From the NCBI RefSeq assembly GCF_014633365.1, contig NC_068347.1, forward strand, positions 15,770,433 to 15,834,432: a DNA stretch of 64,000 bases, in the 5' to 3' direction. The notes under the pieces were generated by a model, which saw nothing but the letters and a program-made list of their open reading frames with translations, made no database searches and was not told the DNA's origin. How positions within the stretch are numbered: the first letter of the stretch is position 1; every line of letters starts with the position of its first letter. Of this stretch, positions 36,167 through 46,985 are shown piece after piece. The position numbers and the translations under genes are program-made. This DNA is from Diospyros lotus. Taxonomy: Eukaryota; Streptophyta; Magnoliopsida; Ericales; Ebenaceae.

Positions 36167-36602
36167 TGTCATGGAAGGGGACCTAGGACTGATACATCTT
36201 ATAGTTAAAATCTTGGTTTATTTTTTGTTTACTATTGTCAATTCCATTTTTCTGTAATTTTGTTATTTTCCTGTTGTAATTTCCCTAGTGATATTAGCTG
36301 GAAGATTCCCCACGTGGAGGGGAATCAAAATAGGACAAAGAAGCGGTTATAACCGCATGGAGGAGGGATCTGTTGGTGCCCCCCCCCCCGGCGAGTGTTA
36401 TATATATTTCCAGCTTCCTGGAGAAAAGAGGCATCGAATGATAATATCAGAATTGATTCTCCTCCATTGCTCCTAACTCTCTCTCTCATTCTTCATTCTA
36501 GTTTTCTCCCTCCCTTGCTCTGTTCTATTTTTATGTTGGTCGAAACCCACTCCTAATTCAATCCAAGCTAGGAGTAGTTACCTTCACGAGTGTGCCGTGA
36601 CA
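36167..36602 (+). mobile_element. 5' LTR of chromovirus
   Basis: TGTCATGG...GCCGTGACA, 436 bp. It has a run of 11-12 C near 36380, tatatata near 36400 and a CT-rich leader. It differs from the 3' LTR at roughly 25 positions by eye, mostly transitions. Confidence 0.9.
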
Positions 36603-36605
36603 ATT

Positions 36606-36617
36606 TGGTATCAGAGC
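36606..36617 (+). other. primer binding site of chromovirus
   Basis: TGGTATCAGAGC, the exact complement pattern used for initiator tRNA-Met, lies three bases after the LTR. Confidence 0.9.
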
Positions 36618-36652
36618 TACCTTTCCTTGGCCGATTGAGAAGGAAGTCGGTA

Positions 36653-38182
36653 ATGGAAGAAGAGACTCGTATGAAGAATTTGGAATCACAACTGCAGCAG
36701 ACCAGCTCAGCCATGACCGATTGTCAAAATCGGATCGACCAGCTGGGGTTAGGAGCTACCCGTAGCCACGAGGCTATCATGGCATTGGACAGACCAGTGG
36801 AGAGCTCCATGGATGGATTGGAGTGAAGGCTAGAAGGGACCATCGCACGAGTGCGAGACGAACTAAGTGCTCAAATGCAACAGTTCATGGTTATGTTCGC
36901 TTGCCAGAACCGAGTAAGGCTGTCTCCTGATTTTCCACTTCGAGAGCACACAGAACCAATCCTACAGAGGAATGAAACTAACGGGAAACGCAAAACCTCG
37001 GAGATTGAAGCGGACCCAGAAGAGGAGCTGGCTGGGTTGATGGACAGGGCTCAGGACAGGCCTGTAAATCATCACTCAGGATTTCCGATGCCTCGGATGG
37101 ATATTCCCACCTTTGAGGGAATTAATCCTCAGTGGTGGCTGAGGAAGTGCGAAAGGATGTTTGAGTGGTATGGCATCCCTGAAGGGCAGAGAGTACCCCT
37201 AGCTACAATCCATTTCAATGAGACAGTGGATGCCTGGTATCAAGGAAGCCTTAGGCAGGGAAGGACCTACACTTGGGGGGAATTCTCTGAGAGGGTGTGC
37301 GAGAGGTTCGGGGAAAGAAGTATGGAGGACATTGTGGAGGAGTTTAACAAACTGAGGCAAACTGAAAGTGTGGAGAGCTACCATAAGCGCTTTGAGGAAT
37401 TGAGATCTTTCATGATCCAACATAATCCTCACCTCTCAGAGGCCTATTTTGTGTCAAGTTATTTAAGTGGCCTTAATGATGAGCTCAGACCAATGGTGAA
37501 GGTATTGAGGCCCCAATCGGTTGAGCAAGCCTCCGAAAATGCTAGGCTGCAGGAGTTAGTGGTGGAAGCCTTAATAAGGAAGCAGAGGCAGCAAACGAGG
37601 AGCGTTGTGGGAGGGCCATCTAATGCTGCTGGAAGACACTCCAACCGGGATCAGATGAGAGGAAGTAGTGGGGTAAGAGGGGTGGCAGGCCCCAACCCGA
37701 CTTCTTTTGGAGAACAACTAAGGGAGCAGAGAAGGCTGGTGGGATTGTGCTTTCGGTGTGGAGAAAAATACCATGTAGGCCATCAGTGTAAGAGACAGAT
37801 ACTGTTGCTGGAAGGTAATGAGGAGCCTGAACAAGCAGTAACGGAGGAAGAAGAGGAGGAAGAGGCCAAGGAGGATAATGGGGAGATATCCATCCATGCC
37901 TTGAAGGGGGTACCCAACAGTAAAATAATGAAGGTAAAAGGACGAGTTAGAGGGAAAGGCCTGATGGTCTTAATTGACAGTTGGAGTACCCACAGCTTTT
38001 TAGACGAAGGCATGGCCAAGAAGTTGGGGTGTCAGTTCACGAGAACACCCCATTTGAGTGTGATCGTGGCCAATGGCCAACAAGTGATGAGTACATCAGC
38101 TTGCAATGGGTTTTGCTGGGAGATGCAAGGCGAACGGTTCGAGGCAGACCTCAGATTGTTACAACTGGGGGATGTGATGTAG
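36653..38182 (+). pseudogene. chromovirus gag and protease, one nonsense codon
   Basis: The frame starts at ATG 36653 and is open to 38182 except for TGA at 36824. Seen in order: an N-terminal coiled coil; MDIPTFEGINPQWWLRKCER; DAWYQGSLRQGRTYTW; VESYHKRFEELRSFM; FVSSYLSGLNDELRPMVK. The zinc knuckle is CFRCGEKYHVGHQCK (near 37750), followed by a Glu-rich linker. The protease active site reads LIDSWSTHSFL (37972-38004), where family members normally have Gly in place of Trp, so it is probably inactive. The protease then slips out of frame near 38170. Confidence 0.85.
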
Positions 38183-39520
38183 TGATCGGGGTGGATTGGA
38201 TGAAGGGAGTAAACCCAATCAGTTTTGATTTTAACCGAATGGAGGTGTCATTTGAAAAGGAAGGAAGGAGAATGATACTGACAGGAGGCAAGGAAGCTGG
38301 AACATGCAAAATGATAATAGGAAGAAGGTTGCAGAAGGTGCTCGAGGGGAAATGGAGTCAACTGGCCAAACTATTTTCCATCATAACTTCGGAGGAATTT
38401 CCAGGGGGGCACGAGAAGGCCTACCTGACGATCAACTCAACTGGGGAGCTCTCTGACCAGGTAAATCACTTAAATTGCATTAATGAATTGTTGGCAGATT
38501 ATGAGGACCTGTGCATGGAACCTAATTCCCTACCCCCCACCAGACCGTATGACCATACCATTCACCTAAAGCCCAATACCGAACCCATTAATTTAAGATC
38601 CTATCGGTACCCACCTCTCCAAAAGATTGAAATAGAGAAAATGGTTAGGGAAATGCTTCAACAGTTCCTTATCAGGCCCAGCCAAAGCCCCTGTGCTTCG
38701 CCCGTCCTATTAGTCAAAAAGAAGAATGGGTCATTGTGATTTTGTGTGAACTATCGCCAACTTAATGCCATAACCATTAAAGACAAATTTCATATACCCT
38801 TGGTGGAAGACCTCCTAGATGAACTTCACCACAACCAAATCTTTTCAAAGCTTGATTTGCGTTCAGGGTATCATCAAATTAGGATGAGACCGGAAGATGT
38901 ATTTAAGATAGCCTTTAGGACCCACCACGGACACTTTGAGTTCTTAGTAATGCCATTTGGGCTTACCAACGCCCTGGCCACCTTTCAGTCCCTAATGAAT
39001 CGGATATTTGAGCCCTATCTTCGGAAATTTATCCTTGTGTTCTTTGATGACATATTAGTCTATAGCCCTTCCCTTAGCCAGCACCTAATTCACCTCAAAA
39101 TCACCTTGGATGTCCTCAAGTCTAACCAACTTTTCATTAAAAAATCTAAATGTGCATTTGGTCAAGGGCAAGTGGAATATTTAGGGCACATTATATCTAA
39201 GGGAGGGGTCAATACAGACCCAAAGAAGGTGGAGGCAATGGTGTCCTGGCCAAGGCCTCAGTCTGTGAGATCCTTGAGGGGGTTCCTAGGCCTAATTGGG
39301 TATTACTGACGGTTTGTTAAAAATTATGGGATCCTCAGCAAACCACTAACGGAACTGCTGAAAAGGGGGAATTTTAGCTGGGGACCAGAAGCAGAGAGGG
39401 CTTTTGAGGAGCTTAAGAAGGCCATGAGCAGAGTGCCAGTATTGGGGCTACCTGATTTTAGTAAGCCCTTTATCTTGGAGACTGACGCGTGTGGAATGGG
39501 TGGTGGGGGCAGTCCTAGTG
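38183..39520 (+). pseudogene. chromovirus reverse transcriptase and RNase H, nonsense codons
   Basis: In a second frame the segment runs DVVIGVDWM, a long linker, PSQSPCASPVLLVKKKNG, a TGA at 38738, then [45 protein letters not shown] and the FFDDILVYS catalytic core (39045-39071). A second TGA follows GLIGYY (39307). RNase H begins KPFILETDACGMG (39466) and then shifts frame near 39500-39530. Apart from these lesions the motif order and length are normal for Gypsy RT. Confidence 0.9.
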
Positions 39521-39527
39521 CAAGAAA

Positions 39528-41296
39528 GTGAGGCCCTTAGCGTTTTTGAGCCAAGCGTTGGGCCCAAAACATGTGGGGCTGAGCATATATGAGAAGGAGT
39601 TCATTGAGGTACTGATGGCTTTTGACAAATGGAGACATTACTTGGAAGCGGGGAGGTTTATAATCAAAACGGACCACGAGAGTTTGAAGTTTTTACTACA
39701 ACAGAAACTACAAACACAATTGCAAAGGAAGGGCATGGCCAAATTGATGGGATTAGACTACTTGATACAATACCGGAAGGGGAAAGAAAATGTGGTTGCT
39801 GATGCATTGTCAAGGTGTCATGAGGAGGGAAGTGTGGCAGCCATAACTACTGTTATCCCTGAATGGTGTCAACAGGTGATCGAAAGCTATGAAGGGGATA
39901 CAGCAATGAGGGAGTTGCTGGAAAAGCTGGCCATAGGATCTAAAGGAGTTGAAGGATATACATTGGTGGATGGAATGTTGAAGCACCAAGGTAGGATTGT
40001 CATTGGGAATAAAGAAGACCTCAAGAAGAAAATTCTGCAGTCACTACATGAATCTCCCTTGGGAGGGCACTCCGGCATCCAAAATACTTACCTACGGGTG
40101 AAACAACTCTTCCATTGGCCCAGGTTAAGAGCTGAGGTAAGAAGGTTTATGTTGGCCTGTGACATTTGCAGGAGGTGCAAGGTTGAGAATGTGGCCTACC
40201 TGGGGCTTCTACAGCCACTGTTGGTGCCCGAGCAAGCTTGGTCTAGTATCTCTATGGATTTCGTCGAAGGGCTGCCCAGGTCTAAGGGAAAAAATAGTAT
40301 CATGCTGGTGGTTGATCGATTCACGAAATTTGCTCATTTTATAGGGTTGACCCATCTTTATACAGCCCAAGAGGTGGCTAGAATTTTCATGAATCAGGTG
40401 GCAGCCTTGCATGGGGTTCCTACTGCTATTATCTCCGACCGAGACAAGGTTTTTACAAGCGCCCTATGGAAGGAACTTATGAAGGCATTGGGTGTTAAGC
40501 TAAACATGTCTTCAGCCTATCATCCTCAGACGGATGGCAACACCGAGAGGGTAAACCAAGGTTTGGAGAATTATTTGAGATGCATCTGCATCTTGCAACT
40601 CAAGAGTTGGCATAGATGGCTATCTTTAGCCCAATGGTGGTACAATTCCAGCCAACACTCTTCCTTAAAGGTGTCTCCTTTGAGGCTCTCTTCGGTTATA
40701 AGCCTCCCTTACTACCAACTTTAGGAGAACATTCCACTGCAGCCTCAGTAGAAGAGTATTTGCAACAGAGAAGGGAGGTATTGCAGCAGCTCAAACAAGA
40801 ATTTGCTACGGCTCAGAATAGGATGAAGCAAGTTGCAGATAAGAAGAAAAGTGACAGGGAATTTGAGGTTGGGGAAAAGGTCTACCTAAGGTTGAGGAAG
40901 CACCACTTAAAGGCTATTACTAAAAAGCGGGTCTCAAAGCTTGCCCTTAGATATTTTGGGCCTTTTGCCATATTGGAAAGGATAGGAAAGGTGGCCTACT
41001 GACTACAGCTTCCAGAGGGGACTCGAATCCACCCAGCTTTCCATGTCTCCCTGTTAAAGGCAACAGTAGGGACTGAGAAAGTGAACCCCGCGATGCCCAC
41101 TATCTCTGAGGGAGAGGACAGCCTGGAAGAATCAGAAGCTATTTTGGATAGGCGGGTAATTCACAATCAAGGGGTTCCACTCATTCAAGTATTGGTGAAA
41201 TGGCAGGGTGGTGCAGCAGGAAGTGATACTTGGGCGTACCTGCCTAGCCTGCTCACACGATTCCCCAAAGCTGCCAGTCTCCTCAACATTTCTTGA
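39528..41296 (+). pseudogene. chromovirus RNase H end, integrase and chromodomain, broken
   Basis: The RNase H tail PLAFLSQALGPK and YEKEFIEVLMAFDKWR leads to the HHCC zinc domain (HESPLGGHSGIQ, CDICRRCK). The integrase core follows: SMDFVEGLP, ISDRDKVF and GNTERVNQ give the catalytic D, D and E. A frame change lies near 40620-40720, and a TGA (41003) interrupts the segment after GPFAILERIGKVAY. The C-terminus (EAILDRRV, VLVKWQGG, DTWAYLPSLLTRFP; 41120-41265) is a chromodomain. In the family this recognises histone marks and directs integration to heterochromatin. Confidence 0.9.
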
Positions 41297-41325
41297 GGAC
41301 AAGAAAGGTCTAAGGACGGGGGAAT

Positions 41326-41762
41326 TGTCACGAAAGGGGACCTAGGACTGATACATCTTATAGTTAAAATCTTGGTTTATTTTTTGCTTACTATTGTCAT
41401 TTCCATTTTTCTGTAATTTTGTTATTTTCCTATTGTAATTTCCCTAGTGATATTAGCTAGAAGATTCCCCACGTGGAGGGGAATCAGAATAGGACAAAGA
41501 AGCGGTTATAACTACATGGGGGAGGGATCTGCTGTAGCAGCCCCCCCCCCCCTGAGTGTTATATATATTTCTAGCTTGCTGGAGAAAGAGGTATCGAATG
41601 ATAATATCATAATTGATTCTCCTCCATTGCTCCTAACTCTCTCTCTCATTCTTCATTCTAGTTCTCTCCCTCTCTTGCTCTATTCTGTTTTTATGTTGGT
41701 CGAAACCCACTCCTAATTCAATCCGAGCTAGGAATAGTTGCCTTCACGGGTGTGCCGTGACA
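41326..41762 (+). mobile_element. 3' LTR of chromovirus
   Basis: TGTCACGA...GCCGTGACA, 437 bp, directly after the polypurine tract. It matches 36167-36602 along its whole length, including the C run (41541-41552). Confidence 0.9.
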
Positions 41763-42290
41763 ACCTCCTAATCCACCATCATGGTTTAACACCTTCAAAA
41801 ATAGGAATTTCCAGCCTTGGCATCGGTGTGTGTTGGTGAGTTTGATAAGATCCTCTTACCTAGACTACCTAATCCAATTCAAGTCGTTCCTCATCTTCTT
41901 GTGAGGTAGAAGTATGAGAAAGGATGCCTACTCTTATAAGGATCGATTCTGAAGTGGATCTTAGAGAAAAATCCACTGGAAGGCTAGCCTAAGGTATTTT
42001 AGAAAACATTCTCAAAAGTCCATCCAACCTTTGGCCAAAGTTGGCAAATTCTTCCTCAACTCCTCTTTCTAATGTCTACACACTTCTTTCTACGGTCTGC
42101 ACAATTTCTCTTGTTGCAAAATTATCCTCTCGGTAGCGACTCACCTACTCTTGAGTCTGCCTTGAGCCTAGTTCCATTGTCTCCAAGCTCACCTCCAACT
42201 GCTTCGAGCGAGTTCCTTCGGCCATCTCTACTGCTCGCCTCTGAAACTGCCTCCAAAAATTGCCTAGATCTAAATTCAGTAACTGAGAAT

Positions 42291-42362
42291 CGATTACTCT
42301 GATACCAAATGTCAAGTTCCTAGACCTGACTTAGGGTTTATGAGTAATTAGGAAGAAATTGT

Positions 42363-42394
<32 letters not shown>

Positions 42395-42654
42395 TCAGGA
42401 AGAATAGAGAGAGAGGGAAAGATGAGGGAGAAAACAGAGAGAAAGATAGAGAGAATTAGAGAGAATGTTATTTCACATCATAACCTCTCATCCTCCTTGT
42501 AGTGGCCTATTTATAGGCCTTCTAGCTTTCAGTTACAAGTTGCTTTCAGTTGTAATTGTAAATTGAAAAGATTACAAGTTGTAATAGAAAAAATACAATG
42601 CAATAATTGCATCAAGCTGAAATTACTATCTATTATAGCCCTAGGGTCTTGACA
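42291..42654 (-). mobile_element. 5' LTR and primer site of the old minus-strand chromovirus
   Basis: The LTR (42310-42654, 345 bp) reads TGTCAAGACC...GAACTTGACA on the minus strand and is followed by the primer site TGGTATCAGAGTAATCG (42307-42291). A (GA)n-rich tract lies at 42360-42460. Leader/gag coding similarity runs on to 41763, where it is cut by the inserted element. Confidence 0.8.
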
Positions 42655-43034
42655 TAAAGGTTCAAACCCTAAATGTACCTTAACTTTATGCACATTACAT
42701 CCCATAGAACTAAGGGTCACAACCCCAAGGGCATATTAGTAATACTAGAATACATGTATTTGTTAGGTGTTGTACATTGCTACTTTACTTGTACCTTTCA
42801 GTTAGATAGCCTATGAATAGGCTAAAGTAGGAGAAAACAAGGCATTGATGAATGATAATTGACTTTGTTTCCCTCTCAAATTCTCTCACCCTCTCTGTTT
42901 CATCTGAACACTCCGCTTTCTGCTGATTTCTCCTTCATTTCTTCTGATTTTTCCCTCCATTTATGTCTAATTATCCCTCGGATTCTTCCAATTTCCCATC
43001 CAAACCCTAGGCCGTGACATTTGGTATCAGAGCC
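42655..43034 (+). mobile_element. LTR 3' end and primer site of another plus-strand Gypsy element
   Basis: A CT-rich segment ends CCTAGGCCGTGACA (43019) and is followed by tttggtatcagagccaa, a tRNA-Met primer site (43022-43034). The start of the LTR could not be fixed; candidates are 42674 or 42761. It abuts the minus-strand LTR head to head, so one of them inserted next to or into the other. Confidence 0.65.
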
Positions 43035-43643
43035 AATCCATCATCGATTGTGATTTCCGCAAAAGGAGTTAGGTTTGGTCACTATAATCCATTGGCTAAC
43101 GCTTCTTGGCACGATTTCAAGCAAAATAGCTAATCCTTTGAAGGCAAAGCAGAGCAAGCAATTCTCGACTGAAACCAAACTGATAGTCATAGGGGGCGAT
43201 TGTTGAATCATAGCGATCGCAATTGAGATTCCGACGAGAAGGAAGGCTCGAGATGGAAGCAGGTCTAAGGGTGATTGTTGAATCACAGCAATCGCAATTA
43301 GAGTTTGAGCGATATTGAATCTATAGCGAATTGGAAGCAAAACTAGAGGATTGTTGATCTTCATGCAGGCCATCGGTGATTGTTGATTGATCCAGAGCAA
43401 TCAATCCTAATCCTAGCTACATTCGAAGACAATTCAATGACAAACTCAGTCATCTCAGATCTTAGTGTCAATCAATTCAGGAGACGATTTCAGATCAGAT
43501 TGATACTAAAGTGATTTCCAAGCAACTGGATCTAGGTTATTGAAACGGATGGTAGGCGCCTCTCAGGAAGCTGCAATTGAGTTGATCAAGTTTAGGAAGA
43601 AGAGTTGTGCAGTGGAAGCAGTTACAAAAGTAAGCCATGGACG
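43035..43643 (+). other. leader remnant with dispersed direct repeats
   Basis: This is sequence after the primer site with no open gag. The phrase gcgattgttgaatcatagc (about 43195) recurs as gtgattgttgaatcacagc (about 43270), and a shorter form occurs near 43373, at a spacing of 75-100 bp. The frame is closed on both strands. Confidence 0.45.
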
Positions 43644-44245
43644 TGTTGATTTAGACTTACTGGTTTAGGTTAATTTAGATGATTTAATCTCTCACATATA
43701 CTCTTCCCACACTCTTGGATTAACAAAAATATATATATAATGGAAATAGAAAGTAAAGAATTCACAATTCAAGAGATAAATCAGAAAATCAAACCACAAG
43801 AAACCGATTTTATCCTGGTTCGGATAGCAAGTATTGCAACCCTACATCCAGCAGTCAAACACCCCCTCGAGCAACTTTCTTTATTTAGTATGAACAATCA
43901 GTACATAGCTTAGTTCCCTTCCTTCTATTCCCGAGTACATCAAGCCTTCGCTCCCCAAGATTACAAAGCTATCTCTCAAACACTAGCCTTTCTCTCAGAA
44001 CGAACAGTACTCGTTACAACAGAAAATGAAAACTCTCTTCTACTCAGCTACCCCTTGACCTCTATTTATAACAGTGGGCAGACATCCCAATATAACTCGA
44101 CTGAGATTAGATAATTACAGTTTTAACCCCAAACATATACTAATAACATTTAGGTATTATTTCTAACTGCCTATCTACACCCTAGCCGACATAAGCCACT
44201 GTCTTCACTGATCTTCTAGTATAACTCGAGGCAAACATATCAACA
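43644..44245 (-). mobile_element. Copia-type LTR (602 bp), minus strand
   Basis: Ends are TGTTGATATGTTTGCC (minus, 44245) and AAATCAACA (43644). A purine-rich GGCAAATGGTGGAGTCT abuts the high end as a polypurine tract, and the interior has the cctggttcggatag word common in plant Copia LTRs. No pol coding follows above 44245, and the flanks do not show a matching 5-bp duplication, so it belongs to a truncated element. Confidence 0.5.
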
Positions 44246-45829
44246 AGACTCCACCATTTGCCTTGAGTTTTCTCCACCCGATAGACTAGGCCTACTCACC
44301 TCCGGGAATGCTTGACATACCTAATCACTCAAACACAACATACATTAAGAATATTTAAACAATGCAATAATTTGTATTTCCTTTCTACTCCTTTACCTGA
44401 GAGATCATAAATCTTTCTTAATTTCAGTAGAAGCTAGATTAGAAAGGTCTCCTTTATCAACTGTATATAATCTTGTAACCCTACAAGGAGGAATGAGATC
44501 AATTTTTCTGGCTACTTTTGACATCTACTAATCCCCCTTCCAACAACATTACCCCTAAACAAGAAACTGAAGCAAAAATAGCTTAAGACAATACAAGGTT
44601 TCAGGAAAAACAGAAAAACATAAAGCATGAATTTAACAATGAAAATCCATGTAAAAGGAGGGTAAATAAAGACAATGTTAAATTTCAAGGACTGGGCGCA
44701 AAAATACATGTAGAAGTAACCCAGGTTGGGGTTAGTAACTTAATGATAGTGAATCACAGTCTGATTTTTTTTTATATACGTACATACAAAATTGTAACAT
44801 CTATCATTACACAAATAGCAGTTCACAACTTCTTAATAAACCAACTGAAACACCACAAACTGTAGCTCAGTTTAGGTTCTAGACCTAAACTACTAAATTC
44901 ATTTAACCCCAACAGTCTAATTTGAAAACCCAAATTTTATCTTCCCTATCAACAACCAATATTCACAGGGATGCAAAATCCACATTTCCAAACAAAGAAG
45001 CAAAAGAACTAACGTCTAAATGAAGTTACGGCACTAAAAGAATACAGAAAAACAATCCCAGTATACGCATAAACAAAGAATGAATCAGAAATTAACAAAA
45101 TATCTCCTGGGATCTCCAGAAACAAAACCCAGATGACAGATGAAGAGTTTTAAGAGCCCCCAGAATGTGAATTCCACATAAATGGACGTAAAGATTAATG
45201 TTTTTAAGCATAGTATTGCTACGGCGGTGCAGACAGCACAGATGAAGAGGTTTTGTAAGCTCTTTAACAAAACAACAAATCTAACAACAAAATATCACCA
45301 AAAAAATATGTTAATAGGAACAAAATACAGCAAAAATCACATACCACTCATATCTGAATAGCTGATGAATGGCCGCAGCAGCGACGCCGGAGCGGCAATG
45401 CTGCGACGTCGGCGAGCAGCAGCAACTCCAAAGAAGACAGAGATGATGTGATGTTGTGACGCTGGAGACGTGAAGCCGGAGTGGGGACACTGTGACGCCG
45501 GAGATGACAGAACAAATGGAGAGAGGAAAATGAAACGGCGGCGACGGACGAGGGAGGCAGGAAACAGCAGCAACAGCACCTTCTCGATCTGGGTCAGCAA
45601 CGACAGACGACGGACAACGGAGATGAGTGACGGACGAGGGACGCCGGAGTGACGGACAGGAGATGCTGCGAGGGAGGATAAAGGAGCTGAGAAACCGATT
45701 GTTCCAATGTGATTTTGGGTCAGGGTTTTGGACAACAAGGGTTTTGGGTTAGGGTTTTGGACAGATGGAATTTTTTTATTTATGCCAAGGGTAGAATAGT
45801 CTTTTACGATCAAAATGAAGGAAAATTTT
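44246..45829. other. unassigned sequence with GC-rich part
   Basis: AT-rich to about 45330. From 45360 to 45700 the sequence turns GC-rich with repeated cgacgg/gacgccgg words, giving a 176-codon Ser/Arg-rich minus-strand frame I do not believe in. A ggttttgggttagggttttgg stretch lies at 45710-45765. No gene or element boundary was recognised. Confidence 0.35.
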
Positions 45830-46127
45830 AAAAATATTCTATTTGCATCCCCTCTTTTGCTTTTCATAGCTACATTTTAATATACCTAAAATACCATCTT
45901 TTGAAAACTCAATTTTTATCCTTAGCCATTTTCTTCTTCAATGAACTGTCCGCCAAACATATGCGACTGTCCATTTACATCAAAGACGATGCGAAAAATA
46001 ACATCAAATTCAAAAAAACGAATGAAAATAAAAAAATAAAAGAACGCATACACAAACACATATATACACACACACAATCACAGAGACACATATACACACA
46101 TCTCCTTATACACAAACATATATACAT

Positions 46128-46243
46128 GGCTAAAGTCATATATAAGTCCCTCACCTTTTCTCATTTAACCACTTAGCCCCTTCAACTTGAGGAGGGACCT
46201 ATTAGATCCCTAAACTTTTAATTAAGGGCCTCTTAAACACTCT
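46128..46243 (+). repeat. left terminal inverted repeat of MULE
   Basis: It runs from GGCTAAAGTC to TTAAACACTC and pairs with 50876-50991. Two short direct repeats containing gcgtgaagtaaa follow inside, at 46290 and 46320. Confidence 0.9.
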
Positions 46244-46559
46244 AACTTCTAATTTAAGACCCATCAGCCCCCTCACAGTCCAGTCAACTCACGCGTGAAG
46301 TAAACTCCTATTGTTTGCGCGTGAAGTAAAAACTGATAGTTTAAATTTAATTTAAACTATTACTAATTGCTCTCTTTGTTGTGATTTTCTTATAGTTCAA
46401 ATTTAGTTTAAATTCTGACTATTTGCTTGGTTTGCTGTAATTTTCTTGCTACTCATTATAATTTTATATTTCTTATTTTTTACTTATTATTTTCTTACAA
46501 TTTACTATAATTTTAATTTTTTTAATGCCAATATTTAAAAAATATAAGTGTTATATCCT

Positions 46560-46900
46560 TTAAAGTCAAGTGCAAAATCAATCCCCTGTTATATTATAAA
46601 CGTGAAGATCAACTTATTCATATTAGATTATATAATAAAAAAAAATTAATACCCTATTACATTAATTCATAATCAAATATTCATTCATCCTGTGATAAAG
46701 CCAAGATTGGAAGTACCAGAATTGAAAGTAAAATTAAAGCAAATTAATCCATTCATAATCAAAAATCAATCCCCTGTTGCATTAAACAAATATTTGCATT
46801 AAAACAAAATTAATTTTGTTGCTTCAGTACCAAGATTGGAAGTAAAATTGAAGCAAATTAAACAAATATTTACATTAAAACAAAATTAATTTTGCTATTG
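46560..46900. repeat. AT-rich direct repeats in the 3' part of MULE
   Basis: The phrases atcaatcccctgtt (near 46577 and 46763), aagattggaagta (near 46703 and 46832) and aacaaatattt.cattaaaac (46788 and 46861) each recur. This is an imperfect duplication of about 75-130 bp between the gene's stop and the left TIR. Confidence 0.55.
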
Positions 46901-46985
46901 AACTCCAGTTTGTTGCCGTCATCTTCACAATTTGTTAACCTTTTTGCTGTTGAAGTTGATTGGTTGTTATTGCATTCTTTCCTTT

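Larger units (their letters stand above)
36167..41762 (+). mobile_element. chromovirus (Ty3/Gypsy) with C-terminal chromodomain, complete but mutated
   Basis: 5' LTR 36167-36602, primer site 36606-36617, gag-protease-RT-RNase H-integrase-chromodomain, polypurine tract (aaggacggggga, about 41312-41323) and 3' LTR 41326-41762. Short LTRs, a tRNA-Met primer site and a chromodomain suit a Reina-type chromovirus. The flanks ACCTA (36162-36166) and ACCTC (41763-41767) are probably a duplication with one change. It is inserted in the gag of an older relative of opposite orientation. Confidence 0.9.
35286..42654 (-). mobile_element. old chromovirus (Gypsy), minus strand, split by two insertions
   Basis: 5' LTR (42310-42654), primer site (42291-42307) and leader/gag start (41763-42290) continue on the far side of a 5.6-kb inserted element at 36166. 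They are then cut again by a solo LTR (35594-35939). Joining the outer parts restores continuous similarity to chromovirus gag. The element stops near 35286 in the gag C-terminal part, so pol and the 3' LTR are lost. Confidence 0.8.

Noticed and set aside
45337..45867. 176-codon minus-strand frame, Ser/Arg/Leu-rich
   Set aside because: GC-rich repeat-like sequence with no motif. The frame is open because of composition and could not be linked to a gene structure.
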